Source: Platanthera guangdongensis | Lineage: Eukaryota > Streptophyta > Magnoliopsida > Asparagales > Orchidaceae | Direction: 5' to 3' | Assembly: GCA_039583875.1 (NCBI GenBank) | Contig: CM077158.1 | Location: 242,963,447 to 243,027,446, forward strand | DNA length: 64,000 bases | Shown: positions 43,345 through 53,939 of the stretch, one piece after another | How the letters are laid out: every line of letters starts with the position of its first letter | How positions within the stretch are numbered: position 1 is the stretch's first letter | Notes under the pieces: model-generated | What the model saw: the letters and a program-made list of their open reading frames with translations, nothing else | Database searches by the model: none | What the model was told of the DNA's origin: nothing | Program-made: the position numbers and the translations under genes

Positions 43345-44339
43345 TTTTTTAATGTTTAAAGGAACACGTACTTGTTAATTGCACCGCAATATTGCTAAAG
43401 GTGGGTGTTTTAACTCCAAAAATTGCGTTAAATTCGCATATACTCATGTGCCTTGGACCTCAATTGCTCTGGAATGAATGGAGGCTGCCCTACGATCAAA
43501 AACAATGAAACTATGTCACTCCAATCGAAAGAAAATTCAAAAGATCATGAAATTCCATAAGAATTTAGCATTTATGGGACATTTGCCAAAATGCTCACTC
43601 AATGTTGTGTGCGAGAATTGTGCACGATCGCGCGTGAAGGAATGAAATATTGGGCGCAAAAATGCTTGCCCGACGGCTAGGTGACGAACATGTGTGATAA
43701 GTCGCGCACGGTCATGCGAGAAGGAAATCGCAAGGGAAAAACTCGAATACGGAAAACAATATTGTTAATGTATATTTGGACAAATATCGGGTTCAGAGGC
43801 TTAACGGGTCGGTTCGGATACACGGATATTCGATACCTATAGTTACTCCTAAGGTTTGCCTATTTATACCCACCTAGGGGCAATGGGTAGGTGATTTCAC
43901 TTTGATCTTCATCTGAATGCTTCGAGCGACACCATCATTCTCGAAGTAACTGTCCCCATCGCTCATTTTTTAGTCTCATGTAACCACTGCTCTGGTTGTA
44001 ATCGGGAAGGAATAGGAATCACATATACTGGTTTCGAGAAAGAGTAAAGGATCGTGGCCGCCAGTGTTCGGATCGGGAAGGAAGAAAGAAGAAATCATCT
44101 GCAGAGATCGATCCCACCGCCGTTTTGTGATTTCTGTCGCTGCGTCTTCTTGATCGTGAAGGAGGAATAGCCCGCATCTGCCAGGCGGACTCTATTTTTG
44201 ATCTGGATCGGGAGGACAAGAAGCAGAAAGAAGAGACGCTTCCCGTCGCCATGCCTGTGCAGATCTCCCGCCGCAACCTGTTTCAGCTCTTTCAGCTGCC
44301 GCCGATCTGTCTCGTTTCCGCCTTCGGGGAAACCCTAGC
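43345..44339. other. non-coding spacer between MULE and copia remnant
   Basis: Mixed-composition sequence with no coding similarity. A TATA-like CTATTTATACCC is at about 43860. The part from 43750 may be the LTR or leader of the copia remnant, but no Met-tRNA PBS motif is present and I cannot define LTR ends. Confidence 0.35.
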
Positions 44340-44625
44340 ACTCAGGCATTGAGTGTTGCTGATGCATTGAGTCCACCTCCAGGCGTCAACTGCGTTGAGT
44401 ATAGCTCAGGCGTTGAGTCCACCTCCAGGCGTCGACAGCGTTGAGAGAAGTTCCAGGCGTTGACAATGTCGAGTCCAAAAATCAGGCATCGAGTGAACCT
44501 TTTAGGTGTCGAGTGGACCAACTTTGGCATTGAGTGTTGCGCCATGCATCGAGTGGACCTACCTGGCATCGTGTGGACTTGTTCTGGTGTCGTGTGGACT
44601 TGTTTTGGCGTCATGTGTTTGTTGT
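44340..44625. repeat. degenerate tandem repeats of GGCGTCGAGTGGACC type
   Basis: About ten copies of a 25-30 bp phrase with variants GGCGTTGAGTCCACC, GGCATCGAGTGGACC and GGTGTCGTGTGGACT precede the copia gag start. Confidence 0.6.
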
Positions 44626-44632
44626 CATCATA

Positions 44633-46310
44633 ATGATGAAAGGGAGCAACTTCTCGTCTCTAGTACCGATGCTTAAGTTGGAAAGGTTCACTGCAATAGA
44701 GTTCAACGACTGGAAGTTGAATACCCAGTTTGGGATGAAGTATATGAATGTGTTCTACACAGTTCAGTCACCTCGTGCTGATGTTATGGGGACTGATGTC
44801 GAAGCTCAATGGATCGCTGACGAGGACTTCTGCAGAGATTATTTGCAGAAATGTCTGTCCTCTAGCCTGGTCAAGACGTACATCAAGATGATATCTGCCA
44901 AGGAGATATGGGAGGCTCTAGAGGAGCACTTCAGGCCGGATGAGGACCTGTCAAAAGCACACCTGGCGGACAGGTTTCATTCTTTCTCGTTCGACGAGTA
45001 GAAAGTCATTCTCCCTCAGGTATCGAATTTTGAAAACTTAGTTGATTTCTTGCACAGTGAAAATATTTCACTACCCGATAATTTTGTTGTGGGTAAGATT
45101 GTCTATAAATTGTCTTCCGCGTGGTACAACTTTAAGTCTGAAATGTACCGCAAGAAGATGCAAGTTGATCTGAATTACCTCAAGTGTTTTAACGTATTAA
45201 GGATGAGAACAAGACAAGATACGCCTTAAAAGCTGTTAGCAAGCAGAAAGCTGCGGCTAACATGATTTCTAGCTCTTAGCGCATGTTTAATCCCCAAAAG
45301 ACCAAACTTCCCCACAATAATTCTCAGGTTGTGGGCCTAAGTAAAAGGATTAGAAAGTTTAAGCGCAAATATTTCAACTGCAACAAGTTGGGACACAGTG
45401 TATCTGATTGCAGACTTCCTAAAAAGAAAAGGATCAGAGCATCATAAGAAGGCAACCAGGCCACTATGGTTAGCCTTGCTGAGCCATCCGTCTCTGTTGT
45501 TATGGTCGGAAATGCGAAGGCCAGCACTGAGTGATACCTGAATTCGGGGGCAACGTGTCACATTTGCAACAACACTAATCTGATGACATGGCTCACTGCT
45601 GCATGAGAGTCAGTGACGGTGGCAAATGGCGAGACAGCTGACGTGCTGAAGGTGGGGAATGTAACTCTGATGTTATTCTTAGGTAAGGCTTTAACTTTAA
45701 AGAACGTTAAATTCATTCTGTCATTAGCTGCTAATTTAGTGTCTATTAGTTTGTTATGTGATGATGATATGTCTTTTACGTTTTATAGCGGTAGAGTAAT
45801 ACTGTCAATTAACTCTCACTATTTTGGATGTGCATGCATTCAAAATAGGATGTACCGACTATGTCAGCAAACGAAATAGTTCAATAAGTTCAAACAAACT
45901 TAGTTAGCTCTAAGACTCTACATGAGAGAGTATGACACGTGAACTATAGGAAAATGTTTCAAATAGCTAGAACTCACTAGATCACATTAGACACTGAAAA
46001 CCAACTTGAGAAATGTGAAGTGTGTACTAAAACTAAGATCACTAGGAAACATTTTAGTATGGTTACTAGGAGCAGAACACCCCTAGAGCTAATACATTCT
46101 GATATATGTGATTTTAAAAGTTTTATCGCTAGAGGAGGAAGGAAGTATATGACCACATTCTGAACAAAGTACCTCGTGTGAAGCTAGAGGTCACACCCTA
46201 CGAGCTTTGATTTAATAAACCATTGACGATAACTAGACTTAAGACATGGGGTTGTATAGTCTATGTTAGGGTCTCAGACCCTATAAGGTCTAAGCTCAGA
46301 CCTAGGCCAG
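44633..46310 (+). pseudogene. copia-3 remnant: gag, protease, integrase fragments
   Basis: ATG 44633 opens gag (FNDWKLNTQF, SAKEIWEALEEHF) to a stop at 44999. Further pieces are a CCHC knuckle near 45370-45410 (FNCNKLGHSVSDC), a protease motif (NSGATCHI, about 45545), a GAG-pre-integrase segment (CVLKLRSLGN), an integrase start (LIHSDICDF, about 46090) and an integrase C-terminal piece (FNKPLTITRLKTWGC, about 46210-46260). Frames change and stops are many. RT and RNase H are missing, and the sequence passes into Tat-3 near 46310. Confidence 0.8.
46210..46275. repeat. 66-bp direct repeat, copy 1 (copia integrase piece)
   Basis: The stretch TTTAATAAACCATTGAC...GGTTGTATAG recurs at 47350-47412 with a few changes. 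Copy 1 is in its natural copia context. Confidence 0.85.
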
Positions 46311-47312
46311 CTCGCGCCCAACACTCTTGCTGCGATTTGCAGCTTCATCTCTTACTTGCGATCTGAAAAGATTGCTTTCTCCATGAACGTCTTCCGCAAG
46401 ATGATCTCCGTCCGCTCGATAACTGCTTCTGGAGGCCGCCCCTAAAAGGGGGTGATATACTTTTACTGCAGAGGGATGAAGGTTGTGGGCCTTCCAAACA
46501 AGATCCACAACTGGACCTCCAGGTTCTTAATTTTTGAAGGCGACCTAGGGTTCGCGCACACCTATCCGCAAGTGTGAGCGGACTCCGCCTTCAAGAGTGT
46601 CCCGCTTGATGCCATGGAGTCCGCCATCGTCGAGTTCTTAGCCAATGCAAGGCTTGACATTGAGCATTATATTCCGATGCTGGCGAGCTTGGCAGACATC
46701 TCGCGCGAAGAAAGTAAGCTCTTTGCGAACTCAAGCTTTGTATCCGCAGTGAACTTAGTGTTAACTCTTCTGTTTTTTGCAGCGACCTTGGCGATACCCG
46801 CCAATTTGCCGCAGACGCCCAGCGGGTTTATTCCTACACAAAGAGAGAAGAACCAAGAAGTTGCAAGGAAGAAAAAAGAAGAAGGGGATCCCGCAGCGGA
46901 TTACTCTTCCTCTGAAAGTTTTACAATGAGCGGCTTCAGAAACAGCCAGAAGGATCTTAGGGGAAACCCAATGATCCATTGGCATAGCAAGAATAAGCAT
47001 GTCCGCTTGTCCACCGCGCTCCCCTCGTGGAAGAGTCCGCGAATAACTCGTCATGCCCATGTTGCGATCTCTACGCTCTATGGAAAATGCAACTTGAGCG
47101 ATCTATAGAGGGTGGCCGCTGCCGATCTCCCCCTGCTAGCCTCCCAAGCCAGTGCGAACAGTGTAGTGACGAACCACTTTGTCGCTTTCTTGACAAGAGA
47201 CCTGCTCAGGCAGAATGAGCAACTTCAACAATATAATAAGGTGCTAAAGGAGAGGAATGCGCAACTGGGGAAGAAAGTCGCTCAGCAAAAAGAAGAGCTC
47301 GGGGTGAGTTGA
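46311..47312 (+). pseudogene. Tat-3 antisense gene fragment (Transposase_28-type)
   Basis: Pieces read SYLRSEKIAFSMNVFRKMI, GMKVVGLPNKIHNWTSRF and LIFEGDLGFAHTYP (46320-46580), then an open part 46614-47108 (MESAIVEFLANA ... NPMIHWHSKNKHVRL). A coiled coil follows (LLRQNEQLQQYNKVLKERNA) ending at 47312. The order matches the antisense gene of Tat-1: conserved domain, linker, coiled coil. Several stops make it non-functional. Confidence 0.65.
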
Positions 47313-47349
47313 ATTTGCAGCTGTCTCTATTTGCAGTCCGCCGCGAACT

Positions 47350-47412
47350 GATTTAATAAACCATTGACCATAACTAGACTTAAGACATGGGGTTGTATAG
47401 CCTATGTTAGGA
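47350..47412. repeat. direct repeat, copy 2 (copia piece inside Tat-3)
   Basis: A second copy of the 46210-46275 copia sequence lies between the Tat antisense gene and Tat RNase H, where it does not belong. Confidence 0.85.
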
Positions 47413-48045
47413 TCTCTGAATTCTCCTCTCGAGGTACGTGCTCGACGAAGAAAGATTGAAACCCCCCGATCAGACTTTTCACTTTGATCAAGTATCTTTG
47501 CAGGATCGAATCATTCACCTCGAACTCGCCTCTGATCTGGGATGCGACTACCATCGAGTCGGTGAAGGCCCTGATATCTCGAATTGCCAACTCCTTGGCG
47601 AGATGCGAGCCGACCACCATGGCTTCGTATACTGCCTGATTATTAGTAACTGGGAAGAGGATCTCGACTGCTTCCTCGATCCTGGTTCTCTGGGGCTCAC
47701 TAGCACGACTCCGGCTCCCACGGAGTATCTGCCCAAAGCCCCATCCACAAACATCTTCCAGGACATTGTGCTAGAGGATCCTTCCTCTCCTTCCACCTCG
47801 GCCGAGAAGTCGGCAAGGAAATCCGCGACGACCTGTGCCTTGATTGCTACCCTTGGAGAGTAAGAAATATCAAACTCACTAAGTTCCACCGCCCACTTTG
47901 CCAGCCTGCCAGAATGCTCGACTCCATCCAGGATGCTCCGTAGAGGATGATCGGAAACGACCTTGAAGGAGACGTCTCGGCAGTCGAGGGGATGCATCCG
48001 GATATGGTGATACCCTGAAAAAGTATTAAGAAAACTCATCACAGG
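47413..48045 (-). pseudogene. Tat-3 Pol fragment: RT piece joined to RNase H
   Basis: On the minus strand an RT piece (SFLNTFSGYHHIRMHPLDCRD) is fused directly to RNase H (ILDGVEHSGRLAKWAVELSE, SWKMFVDGALGRYSVGAG, then AKELAIRDIRAF). The RT catalytic part is deleted. RNase H is very close to Tat-2 (63075-63500), so they are the same family. RT then abuts the LTR, so gag, protease and the RT start are deleted too. Confidence 0.8.
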
Positions 48046-48716
48046 TGTTGAAGCCAGGAAAAAATCCTAACCTCAGAATTCGGACCAAAGCCGCCTAAGG
48101 TTACCGGCTCAGAAGCTAGATCAGACGGCTAGGGTGACTAGGACTAAGAGAAAGGTCAAACAGGACCCCAGATGTTGCGCTAGGAAGGTCCCACCACGTA
48201 CCTGGATGCTCGAAAGGAGCAGCCCCTTCTCAACCAAAGATGGTTGAACTGGGTATGAAGGAAGCTAGCTGACAAAGTCGCACGGTCGCGAGTTGCTCTC
48301 TAGGGAATATGAATCCAAAGGCTTAGCTAGTATCTCAAAAATGAGGTGTGCGAGTATCCTGCCGAGGATTTCAAGTGTCTCACCTCGTACCCCTGGGGTC
48401 CTATTTATAGGCAAATTCAAGGAGGGGGGGTTCATATTTATACCCCCCTTGGTGACTAGGCGACTTCTAAAGGTACTCGCACGGGCTGGGCGAGTAGCTC
48501 GCCTAGTCGCCTACATGGCGAGTATGCGAGGGGAGCTCGCATATAATAGTCCAGGCCTTCCACGATCTTGTATGCTGTCTTTGACTCATGTATTGACTTG
48601 TTGACCTTGACTTCTGCTGACCTGGCTGTGGTAGGACCCATCCTCGACGAATACGGGTTATACACAATCCTCGCCTTTTTCGAGCGATGTAGGAACTCAA
48701 AAAGAAACATCCAACA
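48046..48716 (-). repeat. Tat-3 LTR
   Basis: 671 bp, plus strand TGTTGAAGCCAGG...CATCCAACA, sharing its first 12 bases with the Tat-1 LTR but otherwise different. CTATTTATAG on the plus strand gives a minus-strand TATA box. It is presumably the 5' LTR of the Tat-2/Tat-3 family. Confidence 0.75.
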
Positions 48717-49538
48717 CTAATTCGACGAGCTGTTGTGCTGAGTATCTGGGTTGCTCGCCTCTAATAACTTGTAACGCCCCAAAACTCAAAAGAGCGACAG
48801 GAGGCGTTTTGGGCCAAATCTGGTATTTGGCAGAAGGCACACGGCCTGGGACACGGGCGTGTCCCAGGGTGTGTCAAGCTCAAGTCGACGATTTGACCGC
48901 GAGGTCGACAAAATTTGGAGTCGATGATCGTCGAGCAGGGAACATGGCCTGAGACACGAGCGTGTCTTAGGGTGTGTCGAGCCCGTGTCGACGATCGGCC
49001 AGGGAAGTCGACGATTTTCGCTCGACGATGTGTCGAGACAGGGAACACGGTCGAGGACACGAGCGTGTCCAAGGCCGTGTCGTGTGGTCGACGAACTTCG
49101 CTCGACGAAGTGTCGAGACTGTGAACACGGCCTGAAGTCCAGGCATGTTCGGGTTTGACACGGGCGTGTCACATTGGACATGGGCGTGTCCCAGACCCGT
49201 GTGAGTCTCAGGTTGTTTTTGGGGATGTGTCGATGGGGGCACACGGCCAACCACACGGCCGTGTCAGTTGGAACACGGGTATGTCAGGTCAACGAAGCAC
49301 GCCGTCGTGAGGACAGGTATGGTTTAAAGATAGTTTTGCCTTAAATACTTGTCGCCCTTGTGCATGTTAGCTTAGAACTACTTGTGCTAAGCTTTGTTCT
49401 GATTTTAGTTTATCTGGCGAGAGCACCGTTCGTTTAGGGAGCTTCGCATTCCTTTATTTAGGAATTATATTGCGCGTCGGAGTACCTCCTTCGACGGTAA
49501 GAGACAAATTGGATGCGTTATGGTCCAATGGTGCTCAA

Positions 49539-49811
49539 TGTGCGCGGGTTGTAACGTCCCTAGCCGATCCAACGTGACAGCGTCACGACTCCGCTCTAGG
49601 CGACGCTATTGGGCTGCAGCCCAAGCACCCCAACCCCTCTCCAGCCCACCGGCGGGTTGTTGGTGGCCGCAGCTTCCCTTTGATGAGCGAACCCGACAGT
49701 TAAGCTGGGTCGTACGGGGACTTCCCAGGAGGTCACCCATCCCAGTACTACTCTCGCCCAAGCACGCTTAACTATGGAGTTCTTTCAACTCTCATCACCA
49801 ATTGAGCTGCA
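49539..49811 (-). mobile_element. Cassandra-type TRIM solo LTR containing 5S rRNA sequence
   Basis: This 273-bp unit has TG...CA ends and a flanking 6-bp direct repeat GCTCAA (49533-49538 and 49812-49817). On the minus strand 49782-49716 matches the 3' half of 5S rRNA (AGTTAAGCGTGCTTGGGCGA, GGATGGGTGACCTCCTGGGA), which includes internal promoter sequence. Cassandra elements carry 5S sequence in their LTRs. No second LTR or internal region is present, so it is a solo LTR. Confidence 0.8.
49716..49782 (-). ncRNA. 5S rRNA-derived segment (not a 5S gene)
   Basis: About 67 nt matching the 3' half of plant 5S rRNA; the 5' half is absent or unrelated. It is part of the Cassandra LTR, where it may give a Pol III-type promoter. 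Confidence 0.75.
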
Positions 49812-49828
49812 GCTCAATATATCTAATT

Positions 49829-50159
49829 AAATTTGAAGGACATCCTATCATGATCATAGCTTAGTATAGGTTGTTCTGCAAATAGTAATTTGGGGAAAAG
49901 TTGTCTTAGAGTAAAAGTTGGAATAGTGTAGAGTTAGTCGTGTCGAATTGTTTGAATGGAGGTAGATGAGTCACCATAGAAAGTTCTAAGGAGTGGTGGG
50001 AATCAAGTTGATGTGTGTTAGAAGGTACGCGAGTCCGACGAAAGATCATCATTCCCGCGAGAGTGAAAGGTCTAAACTACCCTAGGATTAGCCTATCGCA
50101 ATATGAGAAGGTAATGGGTAAGGGAATCAACCATTAATAATAATAAGTACCTTGCGAAA
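49829..50159. repeat. 331-bp direct repeat, left copy
   Basis: It begins AAATTTGAAGGACATCCTAT and ends CTTGCGAAA; the partner at 52007-52340 differs at scattered positions. Confidence 0.9.
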
Positions 50160-52006
50160 CTAAAATGAGTGCCCTGCCCAAACCCTAAGTCCAAATGGGC
50201 TGAAATTTTGGGCATGTGGCTTAATTAGTCATATCTAGCCCCTCCCCAAAAGTGGGAATTTTTGGAGAAAATAATTCTATAGTTTTAGTCAGAATTTGAT
50301 AAATTAAATTTTGTTGATTTTTGGAGCATATCAACTCCAAAATGCCCCAAATTTTGGTGGCTTGCCCTTAGGGGTATAATAGACTTATTGTAGAAAAATT
50401 AGACAATTTAGCCCTCTGAATGTTGAGATATCTCACTTGCAAGATCTGAAAAATTGAATGGTCTTGGGCTGCAAATAACAAAAATACAGAAATTGGAAGA
50501 GATGTCCAAGCCCATCCAGAGGCCCAAAAGACCTGAGATTTTGGGAATAAACTGATTTAGGGCATATTTAGGCCCTGCCCAAAAATGGGATTAATTGGAA
50601 TTAAAATCAGGGGGAAATTACCAAATTACCCCTAGGTTTGTTTAGGTGATTCTTGGAGTAGTTCAACTCCAAAAGGCCCTAATTTTTGGTGGCATGTCCA
50701 TGAGGACATTATTAAGGCATGGTTAAATTTTCAGCCCATATGGACCACAACAAGTTAGGGAAAACCCCTTGCATGTGTTGGCTTGTAAAGGGCTTGGTGT
50801 GCTTATAGCCAAAAAGAAGAAAAAAATGAAATATTGAATGCACAGCCCTTTTGGACCACTGACTTAGTATTACCTTAAGTACACTCCCCTCTTTGGGGAA
50901 GATGGATGAATTAGGATTGACTTACCCTTGGACTCAAGTTCACACCCTAAGGAAGGACCTTTAGGGGGTTGTGAAGGACATAGGGGCAAATGTCCTTGTA
51001 TGGCCTTGTAATTCAGTAAAGAGTTGGCTTAGATATATTTAAGCCTCTAGTTGAAATGTTAGGAAATTTAGAAGTAGTTAATTACCTCAAAAGTCAAACC
51101 CTAGTTTTAGGGTAGAAGCACTACTGGGTCAAAACAATAACTTAACATCATCTAAAAATTGTGAAGATGAGGTAGAATGAATATTATGGTGAGTTGAACC
51201 CCTAGATAGTTTTAGTGGAATTTTATAGATTATATTCATGGTAGTTCCTGTGTTAAACATCAAAGTGTCCAATTTAGTATTTGATTTAATTTGATTATTT
51301 GATTTAAATGGAATCTAGTAAAAGCTGGTCAGTAGAGGTTTTTGACCTAAATAAAGGTCTCTGAATTTTATTATAATTTTTAAAGGATTTTATATGTTGC
51401 TTCCTTCATAAATTTTGTAAAGGTCATACTTGATAAATAAATCATTTAAAAAATAATTTAACTTGTAAAAATGTGAATGTTGGCCACTGATGATTTTAGG
51501 ATGATAACTACTATTAGGAATTTAATTAGAATTTTTTGAAGTATATTCATAGTACTTGATTCACAATTATGCCCTTTGTAGATTTTTGTATTGAATTTAT
51601 TTAGAATTAACTATTCTGTGAAAAATCATGAAATTTGGTCAGTGATAATTTTAGGACTGTAGTAGTGTAATATAGTTAATTCAAATTATTTGGATGATAA
51701 TATCAAGTAGTTAATTTACAAATCTTGGAATATGGGGATTGCTGCTAAAATAATTTTAGGACCCTTAAATGTTTGTAGAAAATGTCAAATTTGGAAATTG
51801 TCACTTATTACACATATGGAATATTATAATGAATTTATGAAACATTAATCATGTCTAAAATATATACTTCATGATCAACTTGACAATAATTGGTTCTTTT
51901 AAGAAATTATTTAAATAGAAGATTAATTTAGGAAAATACGATATTCTGGAATTAAATCATTTATGTCATGATAGGACTCCAGTAATAACCTAGGTCATTT
52001 GGATGA
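50160..52006. other. AT-rich segment between the 331-bp repeats
   Basis: 1.85 kb without coding similarity. It has its own diverged internal repeats: CAACTCCAAAATGCCCCAAA near 50327 and CAACTCCAAAAGGCCCTAAT near 50662. It could be an insertion or the single-copy part of a tandem duplication. Confidence 0.45.
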
Positions 52007-52340
52007 AAATTTGAAGGACTTCCTATCATGATCATCGCTTAGTATAGGTTGGTCTGCAAATAGTAATTTGGGGAAAAGTTGTCTTAGGGTAAAAGTTGGA
52101 ATAGTGTAGAGTTAGTCGTGTCGAATTGTTTGAATGGAGGTAGATGAGTCACCTTAGAAAGTTCTAAGGAGTGGTGGGAATCGAGTTGATGTGTGTTAGA
52201 AGGTACGCGAGTTCGACGAAAGATCGTCGTTCCCGCGAGAGTGAAAGGTCTAAACTACCCTAGGATTAGCCTATCGCAATATGAGAAGGTAATGAGTAAG
52301 GGAATCAACCATTAATAATAATAATATGTACCTTGCGAAA
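52007..52340. repeat. 331-bp direct repeat, right copy
   Basis: Same sequence as 49829-50159 at an offset of 2,178 bp, with a 3-bp ATA expansion near its end. Confidence 0.9.
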
Positions 52341-52541
52341 GAGAACGTTGGGCGTAATCCCAACATAGTTCCTAGTGCCCCTTGAGAGCCCTTCACAGGG
52401 AATACTGGGGGCAGTCCTGGGTTAACATAAACTGAACTAACAAGTTGAAAAGAGTAACTTAGTAATTAGGGTTTGCACATTTCACGAACACAGATAGCAC
52501 AGGAAGATGAATTGTAAGCTTCAGCTTGGATGTTAAGAGAT

Positions 52542-52663
52542 GGACGTTTTGGTCCGGCGAGCCTTGGCTCGGTTGATATTTGTGACGGACGGGATGGTCC
52601 GGGGAGCTTTGGCTCGGTTGATATTTGTGACGGACGGGATGGTTCGGGGAGCTTTGGCTCGGT
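52542..52663. repeat. 45-bp tandem repeat, about 2.7 units
   Basis: The unit starts GGACGGGATGGTCCGGGGAG and continues through GGCTCGGTTGATATTTGTGAC; copies start at 52542, 52587 and 52632. Confidence 0.85.
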
Positions 52664-53520
52664 ACTGATACGATAAACTTGCATGTGCATGAAAGGAAAA
52701 AACGTTAAGGTGGTGGGTCTTCGGTATGGGTTAGTCGTTGCACCGACGCCTATACGATGGCTCGGCAAGTGTGGTTTTACACTTCGCCAAACTTAAGTCC
52801 GGCGGTCCAGTCGGCAAGAGTACGCGGTAGTCCACTTAGTGCACCAAGCATTGAAGTGTACGATAGGTCAGACCGGTAGTGCTATTACTGGTTTTGAGGT
52901 GGGCGAGTCCCAACCCACCGCTTCCGTCTGACACTACGGAGGTATCCTGGGAGGTAACGGCTCCGAAAGGGGGAACTAAAGGTCTGTGTGCACAGAGTCG
53001 GGTGTGTGTGTTGCACTTGCAGTTCCATCATACCCATTGCATGTCATAGCATAATCGATTCATTTAGATCTGACACCTAAAGTATAAGTGGTATGAGACG
53101 CTTATACGTTAGGCCCTGCAAAACGACCCCTTGGTCTATAAGCTTGTGTGGGCAAGTTTATAAATTAAGGTTAAATTCTTTATATATATATTGTTGTTAA
53201 CAACCGACACCACAACGTATAAATTGGTATGCGACTTTTTATACGATGGGAGCCCTGTAGAAGATCCCTTGACTTATGTGTACTCACATAAGTGAAGGTT
53301 AAATTTTTTTCTTACTTTACCTATTACAACATGATTATAAATTGCTAGCTAGGTCCCCCTGTCACCTGTTTTTGATTACTCTTCACTTTCACGTCCTTTC
53401 CTTTCTTCCTCCCCGCTCGGTGCCTAGGAGCATGAGGGAAGGGGTGGGGGACGATAGAGCTTAGTCTTATAGACTAACAGTTTTCGAACCACATCATATT
53501 AGGGGATCGTGGAGCCGAGT
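52664..53520. other. remaining LTR sequence of chromovirus-2
   Basis: No coding feature is supported. A related pair of phrases about (TATAAGTGGTATGAGACGCTT / TATAAATTGGTATGCGACTTT) lies at 53085 and 53217, and a TATA-like TTATAAATTG at about 53336 precedes the candidate mini-exon by about 185 bp. Confidence 0.4.
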
Positions 53521-53595
53521 ATGGAGGAGCAGCCCAGGAGACCGGTGCGATTCGAGACAGGGCAGTCTAGCTCAGGAGTACAACCAGCAGGGACC
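53521..53595 (+). other. candidate LTR-embedded mini-exon (25 codons)
   Basis: ATG opens MEEQPRRPVRFETGQSSSGV and five more codons, ending in phase 0 at a strong donor (ACC|GTGAGT). Same layout as 2767-2829. No downstream gag remains. Confidence 0.3.
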
Positions 53596-53939
53596 GTGAG
53601 TTCCGACTTCTAGTAATTGTTTTATTTTGCTTCCGCATAAGAGATCTGTAGTGAGGATATTGATGTATCGGGCTTAAGCCCTTTATTTCTGTACTCGTTT
53701 ACTATTCGGTGGACACTCCCATCGTGGAGTTTATTTATATATATATATATATATGTGATTAGCTATGTACTTATCTTCTCTTGCACTACTACTTTTGCTT
53801 CAGTTGCGATCGATTTGGCCGGCAGGATCGGCGTCTTGTAGTGACGACCTTCCCGGGGTGCGAAGGTGTCACCGCAAAGCGGCGGTTCTAGGCCTAAGAC
53901 CCCGGGGTTTTAAATTGAAAAAAAGGGGGTCTTACACAG

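Larger units (their letters stand above)
48770..53936 (+). repeat. chromovirus-2 5' LTR, expanded
   Basis: It starts TGTAACGCCCC and ends GGGTCTTACA, matching in type the ends of the solo LTR at 37223-39538. It contains ACACGGGCGTGT palindromes (48838-49275), a Cassandra LTR (49539-49811), a 331-bp direct-repeat pair and 45-bp repeats (52542-52663). A candidate mini-exon is near its end. The unexpanded length cannot be fixed by eye. Confidence 0.65.

Noticed and set aside
46302..46508. 68-codon minus-strand frame near the Tat-3 edge
   Set aside because: The plus strand of the same stretch reads antisense-gene motifs (FSMNVFRKMI, GLPNKIHNW); the minus frame is a shadow.
49716..49782. A functional 5S rRNA gene
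   Set aside because: Only the 3' half matches, and it sits in an LTR-like unit with TG...CA ends and flanking repeats.
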